A DNA stretch of 64,000 bases from Streptomyces asoensis (GTDB lineage: Bacteria; Actinomycetota; Actinomycetes; Streptomycetales; Streptomycetaceae), in the NCBI RefSeq assembly GCF_016860545.1, contig NZ_BNEB01000002.1:124001-188000 (forward strand), read 5' to 3'. Positions 40,656 through 49,071 of the stretch are shown here, piece after piece (the first letter of the stretch is position 1; every line of letters starts with the position of its first letter). A program made the position numbers and the translations under genes. The notes below the pieces were generated by a model. That model was not told where the DNA came from, did no database searches, and was given only the letters and a program-made list of their open reading frames with translations.

Positions 40656-41456
40656 GTGTCCCTTACCCGCAGACAGGTCACGTCCGCGGCGCTCGCCGCC
40701 GTCCCGCTGGGCGCGGCGGCGGCCGGGCCCGCCCGGGCCGGGACCGCCCGCCGGCCTCGCACGCTCTTCGTCGCCGGTGACTCCACCGCCGCCCAGAAGT
40801 ACTCCGACGCCGCCCCCGAGACCGGGTGGGGGATGGCGCTCCCGTTCTTCCTGCGCAAGGACCGGCCGGTCGCCAACCACGCGGTCAACGGGCGCAGTTC
40901 GAAGAGCTTCATCGACGAAGGCCGGCTGGACGCGGTCCTCGCCGCGATCCGGCCGGGGGACTTCCTGCTGGTCCAGTTCGCGCACAACGACGAGAAGACC
41001 ACCGATCCGACCCGGTACACCGAGCCCTGGACGACGTACCAGGACCACCTGCGCCAGTACATCGCCGGCGCCCGTGCCAAGGGCGCGCGTCCCGTGCTCG
41101 CCACGCCCGTCGAGCGGCGCAGGTTCGACGCCGCGGGCACCGCCCTGCCCACGCACGGGGAGTACCCGGCCGCCATGCGCGCACTGGCCGTGCAGGAGCG
41201 GGTGGCGCTGCTCGACATCCAGGCGCTGTCGCTCGCGCTGTGGCAGGAACTGGGCGTCGAGGAGACGAAGACCTACTTCAACTGGACCGACACCGAACAG
41301 GACAACACGCACTTCAACCCGCCGGGCGCGATCGCCGTGGCGCGGCTCGTCGTGCGGGAACTGCTGCGCACGCGGGTGCTCGCGCCGCGTGACGTCGTGC
41401 GGCTGCACGACGAGATCCCCACGTCCTGGATCACCTGGCCCCCACCGCTCGCCTAG
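40656..41456 (+). CDS. Rhamnogalacturonan acetylesterase (CE12, SGNH)
   Basis: 266 residues from GTG 40656 (RBS GAGAGG; a GTG at 40647 would sit on the RBS). The Tat-like signal SLTRRQVTSAALAAVPLG is cut near GPARA. SGNH blocks: FVAGDSTAAQKY (nucleophile Ser), HAVNGRSSKSF, LVQFAHNDEK, and DNTHFNPPGA with the Asp-x-x-His pair. It removes acetyl groups from rhamnogalacturonan outside the cell, opening pectin to the lyases encoded next. Confidence 0.9.
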   Translation: MSLTRRQVTSAALAAVPLGAAAAGPARAGTARRPRTLFVAGDSTAAQKYSDAAPETGWGMALPFFLRKDRPVANHAVNGRSSKSFIDEGRLDAVLAAIRPGDFLLVQFAHNDEKTTDPTRYTEPWTTYQDHLRQYIAGARAKGARPVLATPVERRRFDAAGTALPTHGEYPAAMRALAVQERVALLDIQALSLALWQELGVEETKTYFNWTDTEQDNTHFNPPGAIAVARLVVRELLRTRVLAPRDVVRLHDEIPTSWITWPPPLA

Positions 41457-41516
41457 GGCGCCCGCCCCGGGCAGGCGCACCCGCACCGCCGTTCGCGACA
41501 AGAGGAGAACCGCACA

Positions 41517-42842
41517 GTGCGTACACAGATATGTCATGGACGCGTCATGGCTGCCCTGGTGGGGTGCACCGCCCTGGTGCTCACCGCCACCGCGACGGCC
41601 TCCGCCCGTCCCGCGTCCGGCCCCGCCCCCCGCGACCTCGGCCGGCAGGTCCTGGGCGCGAACGACGGCTGGGCCTCCTACGGAACCGGGACCACGGGCG
41701 GCGCGGCCGCCGACGCCGACCACGTGTACACCGTCACCACCTGGGCCGGCTTCAAGGCGGCCCTCGCCGCCGGCGGCAGCGCACCGAAGATCATCAAGGT
41801 GAAGGGCGTCATCGACGCGGTCGCCGAGGGATGCGACTCCTTCGCCGCCCCCGGATACGACCTCGACGCCTATCTCGCCAAGTACGCGCCCGGAACCTGG
41901 GGCCTGGACACCGACCTGAGCGCCGAGCCCGACGACAGCCCGGAGGGACTGCGGCGCGCCTCCGCCGCCGCCCAGGACCAGGCCATCAAGGCGAACGTCC
42001 CCGCCAACACCACCATTGTCGGCATCGGGAAGAACGCCGGGTTCAAGGGCGTCAGCCTCCAGATCAAGGCCGTCGACAACGTCATCGTCCGCAACCTGGC
42101 CTTCGAGTCGCCCATCGACTGCTTCCCGCAGTGGGACCCCACCGACGGCGCGAACGGCAACTGGAACTCCGAGTACGACACGGCCGTCGTCTACGGCTCG
42201 ACCCATGTCTGGCTGGACCACAACACCTTCACCGACGGCTCGCACCCGGACAGCGCCGCGCCGACCTATTTCGGGATGCTGTACCAGCAGCACGACGGCG
42301 AGCTGGACATCGTGCGGGGCGCCGACTACGTCACCGCCTCCTGGAACGTCTTCACCGAACACGACAAGACGATCCTCATCGGCAACAGCGACAGCGAGTC
42401 CACGGCGGCCGGCGACCGGGGGCACCTGAAGGTGACCTTCCACCACAACCTGTTCTCCAAGCTGGTCGAGCGGGCCCCCCGGGTGCGCTTCGGACAGGTC
42501 GACTCCTACAACAACCACTTCGTCGGCGACGACTCCTACTCCTACAGCTTCGGCGTCGGCAAGGAGTCCCAGCTCGTCGCCCAGCACAACGCGTTCACGC
42601 TGCCCGAGGGGGTCAGCGCGGCCAAGGTCCTGAAGCGGTGGAACGTGTCGCCGGTGACCGCCGACGACAACTACGTCAACGGCAGGCTCACCGACCTGAT
42701 CGCCGTGCACAACGCGGAGATCCCGGCCGAGGTCCTCCAGCCCGGCGCGGGCTGGACCCCGACCCTGCGCACCAAGGTCGACCCGGCGCGGGCGGTCCCG
42801 CGGATCGTCGACTGCGGCGCGGGCGCCGGACGCCTGGGCTGA
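41517..42842 (+). CDS. Secreted pectate lyase, family PL1
   Basis: 441 residues from GTG 41517 with AGAGGAG upstream. Sec signal MAALVGCTALVLTATATASA. Parallel beta-helix with VWLDHNTFTDGSHPDS (Ca-binding acids) and the catalytic arginine region VTFHHNLFSKLVERAPRVRFG. It cleaves polygalacturonate by beta-elimination with Ca2+. It works after the pectinesterases in the same cluster remove methyl groups. Confidence 0.93.
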   Translation: MRTQICHGRVMAALVGCTALVLTATATASARPASGPAPRDLGRQVLGANDGWASYGTGTTGGAAADADHVYTVTTWAGFKAALAAGGSAPKIIKVKGVIDAVAEGCDSFAAPGYDLDAYLAKYAPGTWGLDTDLSAEPDDSPEGLRRASAAAQDQAIKANVPANTTIVGIGKNAGFKGVSLQIKAVDNVIVRNLAFESPIDCFPQWDPTDGANGNWNSEYDTAVVYGSTHVWLDHNTFTDGSHPDSAAPTYFGMLYQQHDGELDIVRGADYVTASWNVFTEHDKTILIGNSDSESTAAGDRGHLKVTFHHNLFSKLVERAPRVRFGQVDSYNNHFVGDDSYSYSFGVGKESQLVAQHNAFTLPEGVSAAKVLKRWNVSPVTADDNYVNGRLTDLIAVHNAEIPAEVLQPGAGWTPTLRTKVDPARAVPRIVDCGAGAGRLG

Positions 42843-42941
42843 CCCCCGGACACCGGCCGGGGCGGTGGCACCCGCCGCGGCCCCGGCCCGTGTCACCACC
42901 CCGGCCCCCTCCGCGGAGCCGCACCGCCAAGGAGCACCCGC

Positions 42942-44078
42942 ATGCCCTCCTCCCCACCGCACCGACGCCCCCTCTCCCGAAGGGGACTGCTCGCCGCCGG
43001 CGCCGGCACGGCCGCCGCACTCGCCCTCGCCTGCGCCCCCGCGCGGGCGGCCGGCTCCGGGCGGCGGCCGTTCGGCCGCTTCGGGTCCCCCGCCGCCCGC
43101 CGCACCGACCGCACCCTGTACGTCGACCCGCTCGGCCGGGGCGACTTCACCGGCGTCCGGGACGCCGTCGCCGCCACCACGGGCAGCGGCTGGACCCTGG
43201 TCCTCGCCCCCGGCACCTACCGGGAGACGGTCGTGCTCGACGCCACCCGCACCGACGCCACCTGGATCGGCGCCTCCGAGGACCCCCGTGACGTCGTGAT
43301 CGTCTACGACAACGCGGCCGGCACCCCCAAGCCCGGAGGCGGCACCTACGGCACCACCGGGTCGGCCACCACCACCCTCCAGGCCGACGGCTTCACCGCC
43401 CGCTGGATCACCTTCGCCAACGACTGGCTGCGCGCCGACCACCCCGGGACCACCGGCACCCAGGCCGTCGCCGTCAAGGTGCAGGGCGACCGGTCCGCCT
43501 TCCATCACTGCCGTTTCCTCGGCCACCAGGACACCCTGTACGCCGACTCGATCGCCCTGACCGCCTTCGCCCGCCAGTACTACGCGCACTGCTACGCCGA
43601 GGGAGACGTCGACTTCGTCTTCGGCCGGGCCACGGCCGTCCACGAACACTGCCACTTCCGCACCCTGGACCGCACCGACCTGGCCGCCGCGCCCTACGGC
43701 TTCGTCTTCGCCCCCTCGACGGCGGGCGCCAACCCGCTCGGCCACCTCGTCACCCGGAGCCGGATCAGCAGCGGGGCGCCGGACGCCTTCTACAAACTCG
43801 CCCGTCCCTGGGTCCCCAGCTCCGACACCACCGCCCGCCCGAGCCTCGTCGTCCGGGACACCCGGCTGGACGCCGGGATCGACGCGGTCGCGCCCTACAC
43901 CGACATGTCGGCCTCCTTCCCGTGGCAGGACCAGCGGTTCGCCGAGTACCGCAACAGCGGACCGGGAGCCCGGATCACCGTCCCCGCCAACCGCCCCCAG
44001 CTCACCGCCGAACAGGCCCGCTCGGCCACCCGCGAGGCCTACCTGGGCGACTGGCAACCCTGGAAGGGGGAGTGCTGA
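42942..44078 (+). CDS. Secreted pectinesterase (CE8) 1
   Basis: 378 residues. Tat motif SRRGLLAAGAGTAAALAL, cut near ARA. Catalytic signatures: GHQDTLYAD (oxyanion Gln and general-acid Asp), GDVDFVFGRA (nucleophile Asp) and LARPWVPSS (Arg and Trp). It demethylates homogalacturonan. It is 1 base from the paralogous pectinesterase that follows, so the two are a tandem pair. Confidence 0.92.
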   Translation: MPSSPPHRRPLSRRGLLAAGAGTAAALALACAPARAAGSGRRPFGRFGSPAARRTDRTLYVDPLGRGDFTGVRDAVAATTGSGWTLVLAPGTYRETVVLDATRTDATWIGASEDPRDVVIVYDNAAGTPKPGGGTYGTTGSATTTLQADGFTARWITFANDWLRADHPGTTGTQAVAVKVQGDRSAFHHCRFLGHQDTLYADSIALTAFARQYYAHCYAEGDVDFVFGRATAVHEHCHFRTLDRTDLAAAPYGFVFAPSTAGANPLGHLVTRSRISSGAPDAFYKLARPWVPSSDTTARPSLVVRDTRLDAGIDAVAPYTDMSASFPWQDQRFAEYRNSGPGARITVPANRPQLTAEQARSATREAYLGDWQPWKGEC

Positions 44079-44079
44079 C

Positions 44080-45111
44080 ATGCTGCGCCGGCGCACACTC
44101 CTCGCGGGGCTCACCGGCCTCGCGTCGGCCGTCACGTCCCCCGCTCACGCCCGCTCCCACGCCACCCTGCACGTCCGCCCCGGCGACTCCCTCCAGGCCG
44201 CCGTGGACGCCGTCGACGGCCCCGGCCGGACCGTCGTCGTGCACCCGGGCACGTACCGGGAGGCCGTCGTCGTGCCCCCGGACAAGGCGGAGCTGACGAT
44301 CCGCGGCGCCTGCCGCGACCCGCGCGCCGCCGTCCTCGTCCTCGACCGCGCGAACGGCACGCCGAAGCCCGACGGGTCCGGCACCTACGGCACCGCCGGC
44401 TCGGCGACCTTCACCTCGGCCGCCCCCGGCCTCACCGTCCGCGACCTCACCCTCGCCAACGACTGGCTGCGCGCCGACCACCCCGACATCACCGGGACCC
44501 AGGCCGTGGCGGCCTACGTCACCGGCGACCGCACCCATTTCGAGAACGTCCGCCTCCTGGCGCACCAGGACACCCTCTTCGCCGACACCACCGCGCTGGA
44601 CGCCTTCGACCGGCAGTACTTCCACCGCTGCTACATCGAGGGCGACGTCGACTTCGTCTTCGGCCGCGGCCGGAGCGTCTTCGACGCCTGCCACTTCCAC
44701 ACGCTCCGGCGCGACGTGGACTTCACCCCCAAGGGCATGGTGTTCGCCCCCGCCACCGCCCGGGCCGACCCCTACGGATTCCTCGCGCTGCGCGGCCGGA
44801 TCACCTCCGGCGCCGAGGACGGGGCCTACAAGATCGCCCGGCCGTGGGTGCCGTCGTACGAGACGACCGCCTGGCCCTCGCTCGTCGTCCGGGACACCTG
44901 GATCGGCCCCGGTATCGACGCGGCCGGCCCGTACACCAACATGCGCGACGCCTACCCCTGGCAGACCATGCGGTTCCGCGAATACCGCAACACCGGTCCG
45001 GGAGCGGTCGTCACCGTGCCGGAGAACCGGCCGCAGCTCACCGCCGAGGAGGCCGCGACGCACACCCGCCAGACCTACCTCGGTGACTGGAGGCCGTATG
45101 GACGCCCGTGA
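44080..45111 (+). CDS. Secreted pectinesterase (CE8) 2
   Basis: 343 residues. The signal MLRRRTLLAGLTGLASAVTSPAHA may be Tat (RRRTLL). Same motifs as its neighbour: AHQDTLFAD, GDVDFVFGRG, IARPWVPSYE. The two paralogues share long stretches (for example LANDWLRADHP and FANDWLRADHP), so they arose by tandem duplication but have diverged well, perhaps for different methylation patterns or pH. Confidence 0.92.
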   Translation: MLRRRTLLAGLTGLASAVTSPAHARSHATLHVRPGDSLQAAVDAVDGPGRTVVVHPGTYREAVVVPPDKAELTIRGACRDPRAAVLVLDRANGTPKPDGSGTYGTAGSATFTSAAPGLTVRDLTLANDWLRADHPDITGTQAVAAYVTGDRTHFENVRLLAHQDTLFADTTALDAFDRQYFHRCYIEGDVDFVFGRGRSVFDACHFHTLRRDVDFTPKGMVFAPATARADPYGFLALRGRITSGAEDGAYKIARPWVPSYETTAWPSLVVRDTWIGPGIDAAGPYTNMRDAYPWQTMRFREYRNTGPGAVVTVPENRPQLTAEEAATHTRQTYLGDWRPYGRP

Positions 45112-45251
45112 ACCGGCCTCGCGACGAGGGGCCTTCACGCGAGTCCTCACCCGGCTCGACACCGTCCCCTGAACCGTTCCCCCTCCCCGAAGGGCGCCCG
45201 TCCCCCTGAACGGCGCCCGTCTCCCCGCACGACGGAAAGGACCCGCACTCC

Positions 45252-46364
45252 ATGTCTCGTCGTATCGCTCCCGCGGCCGTCGCCGCCCTCGCCCTGGGCG
45301 CCGGACTCGCCTCCCTGCCCACCCCGGCACAGGCCGCCACCGTGGTGGTCGCCAACTCCACCGACCTGTCCAACGCCATCAAGAACGCCACGGCCGGCAC
45401 CGTCATCCAGGTCCGCGGCGGCACCTACTACCCGACGGCCACCCTCCAGTCCACGGCCAACGGCACCTCCTCCTCGCCCGTCACCCTCACGGCGTACGGC
45501 TCGGAGACGGTGAAGATCGACGGCTCGTCGCTGCCCGACGGCGACTGGATCTTCAAGCTGACCGCCGACTACTGGAACGTCTCCAACCTCACCTTCCAGA
45601 ACTCACCGGACAGCGCGGTCGTCTGCCAGTCCTGCACCGGCACCAACTGGAACAACATCAAGACCATCAACGGCGGCGACTCCGGCTTCACCCTCACCGG
45701 CGACGCGACCGTCAACAACACCGTGCGCAACATCGACAGTTACGGCAACTACGACGCCGCGGGCCACGGTGAGAACGCCGACGGCGTCGCCGTGAAGTTC
45801 GGCTCGGGCACCGGCAACCTCATCACCGGCGCCCGCCTCTACAACAACTCCGACGACGGCATCGACTTCTGGTCCTTCTCCTCGCCCGTCACCGTCGAGC
45901 ACACCTGGTCCTTCGGCAACGGGGTCAACCGCTGGTCCGACTCGGCCTTCGCGGGCGACGGCAACGGCTACAAGCTGGGCGGCGACGGCGAGGTCGTCGC
46001 CCATGTCGTGAACAACTCGGCCGCCTGGGGCAACGCGGGCAACGGGTTCACCGAGAACTCCAACACCGGTGCCCTGGTCCTCAACCGCACCACCGCCTAC
46101 GCCAACAGCAAGTGGGGCTACTACTTCGCCACCAGCGCCGCCAGGCTGGGCAAGAACCTGGCCGTCGGCAACGGCGGCGGCTCGGTCAGCAAGGGCTCGA
46201 AGGTCACCTCGGCCGGCAACAACTGGGACTCCGGGATCGCCACGCCCGCCTTCCGCTCGACGGACGCGAGCTCCACGTACAACGCCCGCTCGTCGAGCGG
46301 CACGCTGCCCGCGACCACCTTCCTGACCACCGGGTCGACGACCATCGGAGCGACCATGGACTGA
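45252..46364 (+). CDS. Secreted pectate lyase, family PL9-like
   Basis: 370 residues. Sec signal SRRIAPAAVAALALGAGLASLPTPAQA. Right-handed beta-helix with the PL9 core GENADGVAVKFGSGTGN and NNSDDGIDFW, which hold the Ca-ligand aspartates and the presumed catalytic Lys of the family, then WGNAGNGFTEN. It is likely an exopolygalacturonate or pectate lyase completing the pectin set. A strong terminator follows. Confidence 0.88.
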   Translation: MSRRIAPAAVAALALGAGLASLPTPAQAATVVVANSTDLSNAIKNATAGTVIQVRGGTYYPTATLQSTANGTSSSPVTLTAYGSETVKIDGSSLPDGDWIFKLTADYWNVSNLTFQNSPDSAVVCQSCTGTNWNNIKTINGGDSGFTLTGDATVNNTVRNIDSYGNYDAAGHGENADGVAVKFGSGTGNLITGARLYNNSDDGIDFWSFSSPVTVEHTWSFGNGVNRWSDSAFAGDGNGYKLGGDGEVVAHVVNNSAAWGNAGNGFTENSNTGALVLNRTTAYANSKWGYYFATSAARLGKNLAVGNGGGSVSKGSKVTSAGNNWDSGIATPAFRSTDASSTYNARSSSGTLPATTFLTTGSTTIGATMD

Positions 46365-46377
46365 TGGCCCGTCAGGC

Positions 46378-46413
46378 CGCCCGGGGCGGGCGAACACCCC
46401 GCCCGCCCGGGCG
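46378..46413 (+). terminator. Terminator of the pectinase genes
   Basis: CGCCCGGGGCGGGCG (46378-46392) pairs with CGCCCGCCCGGGCG (46400-46413) with one bulged G and a 7-nt loop; TTTTT follows about 10 nt later. Confidence 0.75.
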
Positions 46414-46478
46414 CTTGGCAAGGTTTTTGCCCGTCGAACGGGTCTCGATCGGGCAACGGGTCTCGCGCTCACCGGTGT

Positions 46479-46493
46479 GACGCGCGTAGAAAA
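46479..46493 (+). promoter_or_regulatory. GACGCGCGTAGAAA motif at the acid phosphatase start
   Basis: The 14-mer at 46479-46492 equals the arm of the inverted repeat at 9081-9133 in front of the secreted nuclease. TAGAAA (46487-46492) lies 7 nt before the ATG (46500), the position of a -10 box for leaderless transcription. TGACGCG...CGTGTCA also forms a loose dyad across the site. Confidence 0.55.
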
Positions 46494-46499
46494 CGTGTC

Positions 46500-47297
46500 A
46501 TGCATAAGCCACTGCGTATCGCGGCCGTCGCCGCTGCCTGCGCCGTCGCCGGCGCCGCCCTGTACGGCGCCGGCGCGGCGACGGCCGGCCAGTCCACGGC
46601 CAACTCCACCCACGAGCCCTACAACATCGGGCTCCTGGTGAAGGACATCGACACCTACTACGGCACCACGCCGGACGCCGGCGGCGTGTACCAGGCGTCG
46701 CCCACGAGCCCGTACGCCAAGGACCTTGCGAGCATCGACAAGGCCGCCCGGAAGTACATCGACAAGGCCGCCCGCAAGGCGGTCAGGAAGGGCGAGAAGC
46801 CCGCGGTCGTCTTCGACATCGACGACACGCTGCTGCTCAGCCTCGACTACGAGAAGCGGTACAACTACACGTACAACTCCGCCAGCTGGGCGGCCTACGT
46901 GAACAAGGCCGACCGTCCGGCGGTGTTCGGCACCCCCGAACTGGTGCGGTACGCCCAGGCGCACGGTGTCGAGGTCTTCTACAACTCGGGCCTCGCCGAG
47001 GCGCAGCGCTCCGCGGCCGTGGAGAACCTGAAGAAGGTCGGCGCCGACGTCGACCTCGACGCCGACCACATGTTCCTCAAGAACGCGGCCGCCCCGCCGG
47101 CCTACCTCGGCGCCTGCGCCACCCCGGGGGCCTGGACCTGCACGACCGTCCAGTACAAGTCCGGCACCCGCAAGCACATCGAGCAGGACCTCGGGTACGA
47201 GATCATCGCCAACTTCGGCGACCAGTACTCCGACCTCGACGGCGGCTTTGCCGACCGGACGTACAAGCTGCCGAACCCCACCTACTTCGTGGGCTGA
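46500..47297 (+). CDS. Secreted HAD-superfamily acid phosphatase (class B/III type)
   Basis: 265 residues. Signal peptide MHKPLRIAAVAAACAVAGAAL, cut near ATA. HAD motif I VVFDIDDTLL near residue 100, motif II in VEVFYNSG, motif III lysine in TRKHIEQ, motif IV GDQYSDLDGG. It hydrolyses phosphomonoesters outside the cell. There is no Shine-Dalgarno and the only start is this ATG, so it is probably leaderless. The shared promoter motif suggests co-regulation with the nuclease at 7.2-9.0 kb. Confidence 0.9.
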   Translation: MHKPLRIAAVAAACAVAGAALYGAGAATAGQSTANSTHEPYNIGLLVKDIDTYYGTTPDAGGVYQASPTSPYAKDLASIDKAARKYIDKAARKAVRKGEKPAVVFDIDDTLLLSLDYEKRYNYTYNSASWAAYVNKADRPAVFGTPELVRYAQAHGVEVFYNSGLAEAQRSAAVENLKKVGADVDLDADHMFLKNAAAPPAYLGACATPGAWTCTTVQYKSGTRKHIEQDLGYEIIANFGDQYSDLDGGFADRTYKLPNPTYFVG

Positions 47298-47311
47298 ACC
47301 GGCGTACGCGA

Positions 47312-47352
47312 GGGCGCGGGCCGGCGGGGGTCGCCCCCGCCGGCCCGCGCCC
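47312..47352. terminator. Bidirectional 19-bp terminator
   Basis: A perfect 19-bp stem (47312-47330 with 47334-47352) with a 3-nt loop TCG lies between the converging phosphatase and anti-sigma-like genes. Confidence 0.85.
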
Positions 47353-47360
47353 TGTGTCGC

Positions 47361-48236
47361 TCAGGAGTCGTCGTCCTTGTCGTGGGCGGCGAAGTCGCCC
47401 CCGACGGCACCCCGCTGTCCCTTCGCGCCACCGGTGGCGGCGTAGGTGTCGTCCTTGGCGTCACGGCCGCCGCGGTCGTGGTCGTACTGCCCGGCGAACA
47501 CCCACTCGCCCTCGGGGACCGTACGCCCCGCCCTGAGCACCCAGGTGTAGACCAGGAAGCCGTCCCGCTCGGCGACCGAGAAGGTGAAGTCGTCCTCGGG
47601 CAGTGAGCGCCAGGCCCCCGCCGACGAGACGCCGCCGGTCTGCGCCACCTTCAGCTGCACCGTCAGCTCCGTGAGCACCGCGGACGTCTTCAGCGTCACG
47701 TTGCTCTGCGCCCAGAAGTCGTTGCTGTGCGGGTCGACCGAACCGTCCGACCACAGCGGGCCGTCCTCCTCGTCGCCCGTCACGGGCAGCAGGGCGGCCG
47801 CGGACGCGGAGGGCTGCGCCGCGGGGCTCCGCGGCGGGGAGGTGCTCGGCTCCACGGGCTCCTTCGAGCCGTCGCCGGAACCCGGCGTGGCCTTCGGGGA
47901 GGCCGGCGGGCGGCTCGTCGCGTCCGGTGACCGCACCGGCGGCGAGGAGACGGAGACCGTCTGCTGCGCGGGGGTGTCGTCCTTCACCGCGGACGCCACC
48001 GCGTAACCGCCGGCCGCGAGCATGCCGGCGACCGCGGCCGTGGCCCCCACGATCCGGGCCCAGCCCCACAGCACCGGGCGGCTCGCCCGGTGCGCGGACC
48101 GCTCCGGTACCCGGACCTCGCCCGCCATACCGCGCTCGACGCGGGCCAGGATGCGCGCCCGGTCGGGTTCGTGCGCCTCGGCCGCCTCGTGCAGCCGGGC
48201 GCGCAGATCGTCGTGCACGTCCCGCCGCATCGTCAT
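47361..48236 (-). CDS. Membrane protein partner of the sigma factor (anti-sigma-like)
   Basis: 291 residues. Cytoplasmic N-terminus MTMRRDVHDDLRARLHEAAEAHEPDRARILARVERGM of about 50 residues, one transmembrane helix (about 57-80, ARIVGATAAVAGMLAAGGYAVAS), a Ser/Pro-rich extracellular linker, and an outer domain of about 130 residues (NDFWAQSNVTLKTSAVLTELTVQLKV). It overlaps the sigma gene by ATGA. The layout is that of a transmembrane anti-sigma factor, though no zinc-binding HXXXCXXC motif is present. Confidence 0.78.
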   Translation of the reverse strand: MTMRRDVHDDLRARLHEAAEAHEPDRARILARVERGMAGEVRVPERSAHRASRPVLWGWARIVGATAAVAGMLAAGGYAVASAVKDDTPAQQTVSVSSPPVRSPDATSRPPASPKATPGSGDGSKEPVEPSTSPPRSPAAQPSASAAALLPVTGDEEDGPLWSDGSVDPHSNDFWAQSNVTLKTSAVLTELTVQLKVAQTGGVSSAGAWRSLPEDDFTFSVAERDGFLVYTWVLRAGRTVPEGEWVFAGQYDHDRGGRDAKDDTYAATGGAKGQRGAVGGDFAAHDKDDDS

Positions 48237-48802
48237 CGGTCCCTTCCTGAGGCCGAGGCCTCACCGGTGCGCACCATGGCGGGCATCTTGAGCGGAGCCC
48301 CCTTGGCGCCGAGCAGTTTCTGAAGCTCGGCCATCCCCTTCGAGGTCTGGCTCTTCACGGTACCCACCGAGACCCCCAGGGCGAGCGCGGTGTCCTTCTC
48401 CGAGAGGTCGAAGGCGTGCCGCAGCACCACACAGGCCCGTTTGCGGAACGGAAGTCTACGCAGCGCCGACTGGACGTCCACCGCGCCCGCGATGTCGGGG
48501 TTCTCCGTCTTCTCCTCGCGCTGCGACCAGAACAGCGCGACCCTGCGGCGCTCCCGGACGGCGCTGCGGATGCGCGTGCGGGCGAGGTTGGCGACGACGC
48601 CGCGGGCGTACGCCACCGGATGGTCGGCCGCGCGGACCCGGTCCCAGCGGTTCCACAGGGCGAGCAGCGCGTCGGCGGCGAGATCGTCGGCGGCGTCGGC
48701 CTCACCCGTCAGCAGGTGCGCGAGACGGGCGAGTTCGGCGTAGTGGCGGTCGAAGAAGGCGTGGAATTCCACCGAGGCGGCGTCGTCGACGACTGTGCCC
48801 AC
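48233..48802 (-). CDS. SigE-family ECF sigma factor
   Basis: 189 residues from GTG 48802, which follows AGAAGAGG at 6 nt; ATG 48847 would add 15 residues. Region 2: FFDRHYAELARLAHLLTGEADAADDLAADALLALWNRW. Region 4: RLPFRKRACVVLRHAFDLSEKDTALALGVSVGTVKSQTSKGM. It matches the actinobacterial SigE-like ECF group (TIGR02983). It is co-transcribed with the membrane partner, so it should be held inactive until an envelope signal. Confidence 0.88.
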   Translation of the reverse strand: MGTVVDDAASVEFHAFFDRHYAELARLAHLLTGEADAADDLAADALLALWNRWDRVRAADHPVAYARGVVANLARTRIRSAVRERRRVALFWSQREEKTENPDIAGAVDVQSALRRLPFRKRACVVLRHAFDLSEKDTALALGVSVGTVKSQTSKGMAELQKLLGAKGAPLKMPAMVRTGEASASGRDR

Positions 48803-49071
48803 GGGTGACCTCTTCTCGGAAACGACTGCTGTGCCTGTGTGTGTCATGTGAATGACATGGGGATGCCCCGAGGAGGTGGTCGAGGCGAGATCGGGAAGCG
48901 TAGCAGTGCGCGACCGCCCCGATCGGTACGGGGGTTCGAACATCATGTGGCGGGCCGAACGTCTGCGGAGTCCGATTCCGTAACACGGCGAAAACCCGAA
49001 GACGGTTCAACGCGGCCACAATCCAGCCAGCATCCGCACCCGGATCGTTCAGCCACCAGGGAGCACCAGCC

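Noticed and set aside
48803-49071. Purine riboswitch upstream of the NCS2 permease
   Set aside because: No recognisable aptamer core or expression-platform hairpin.
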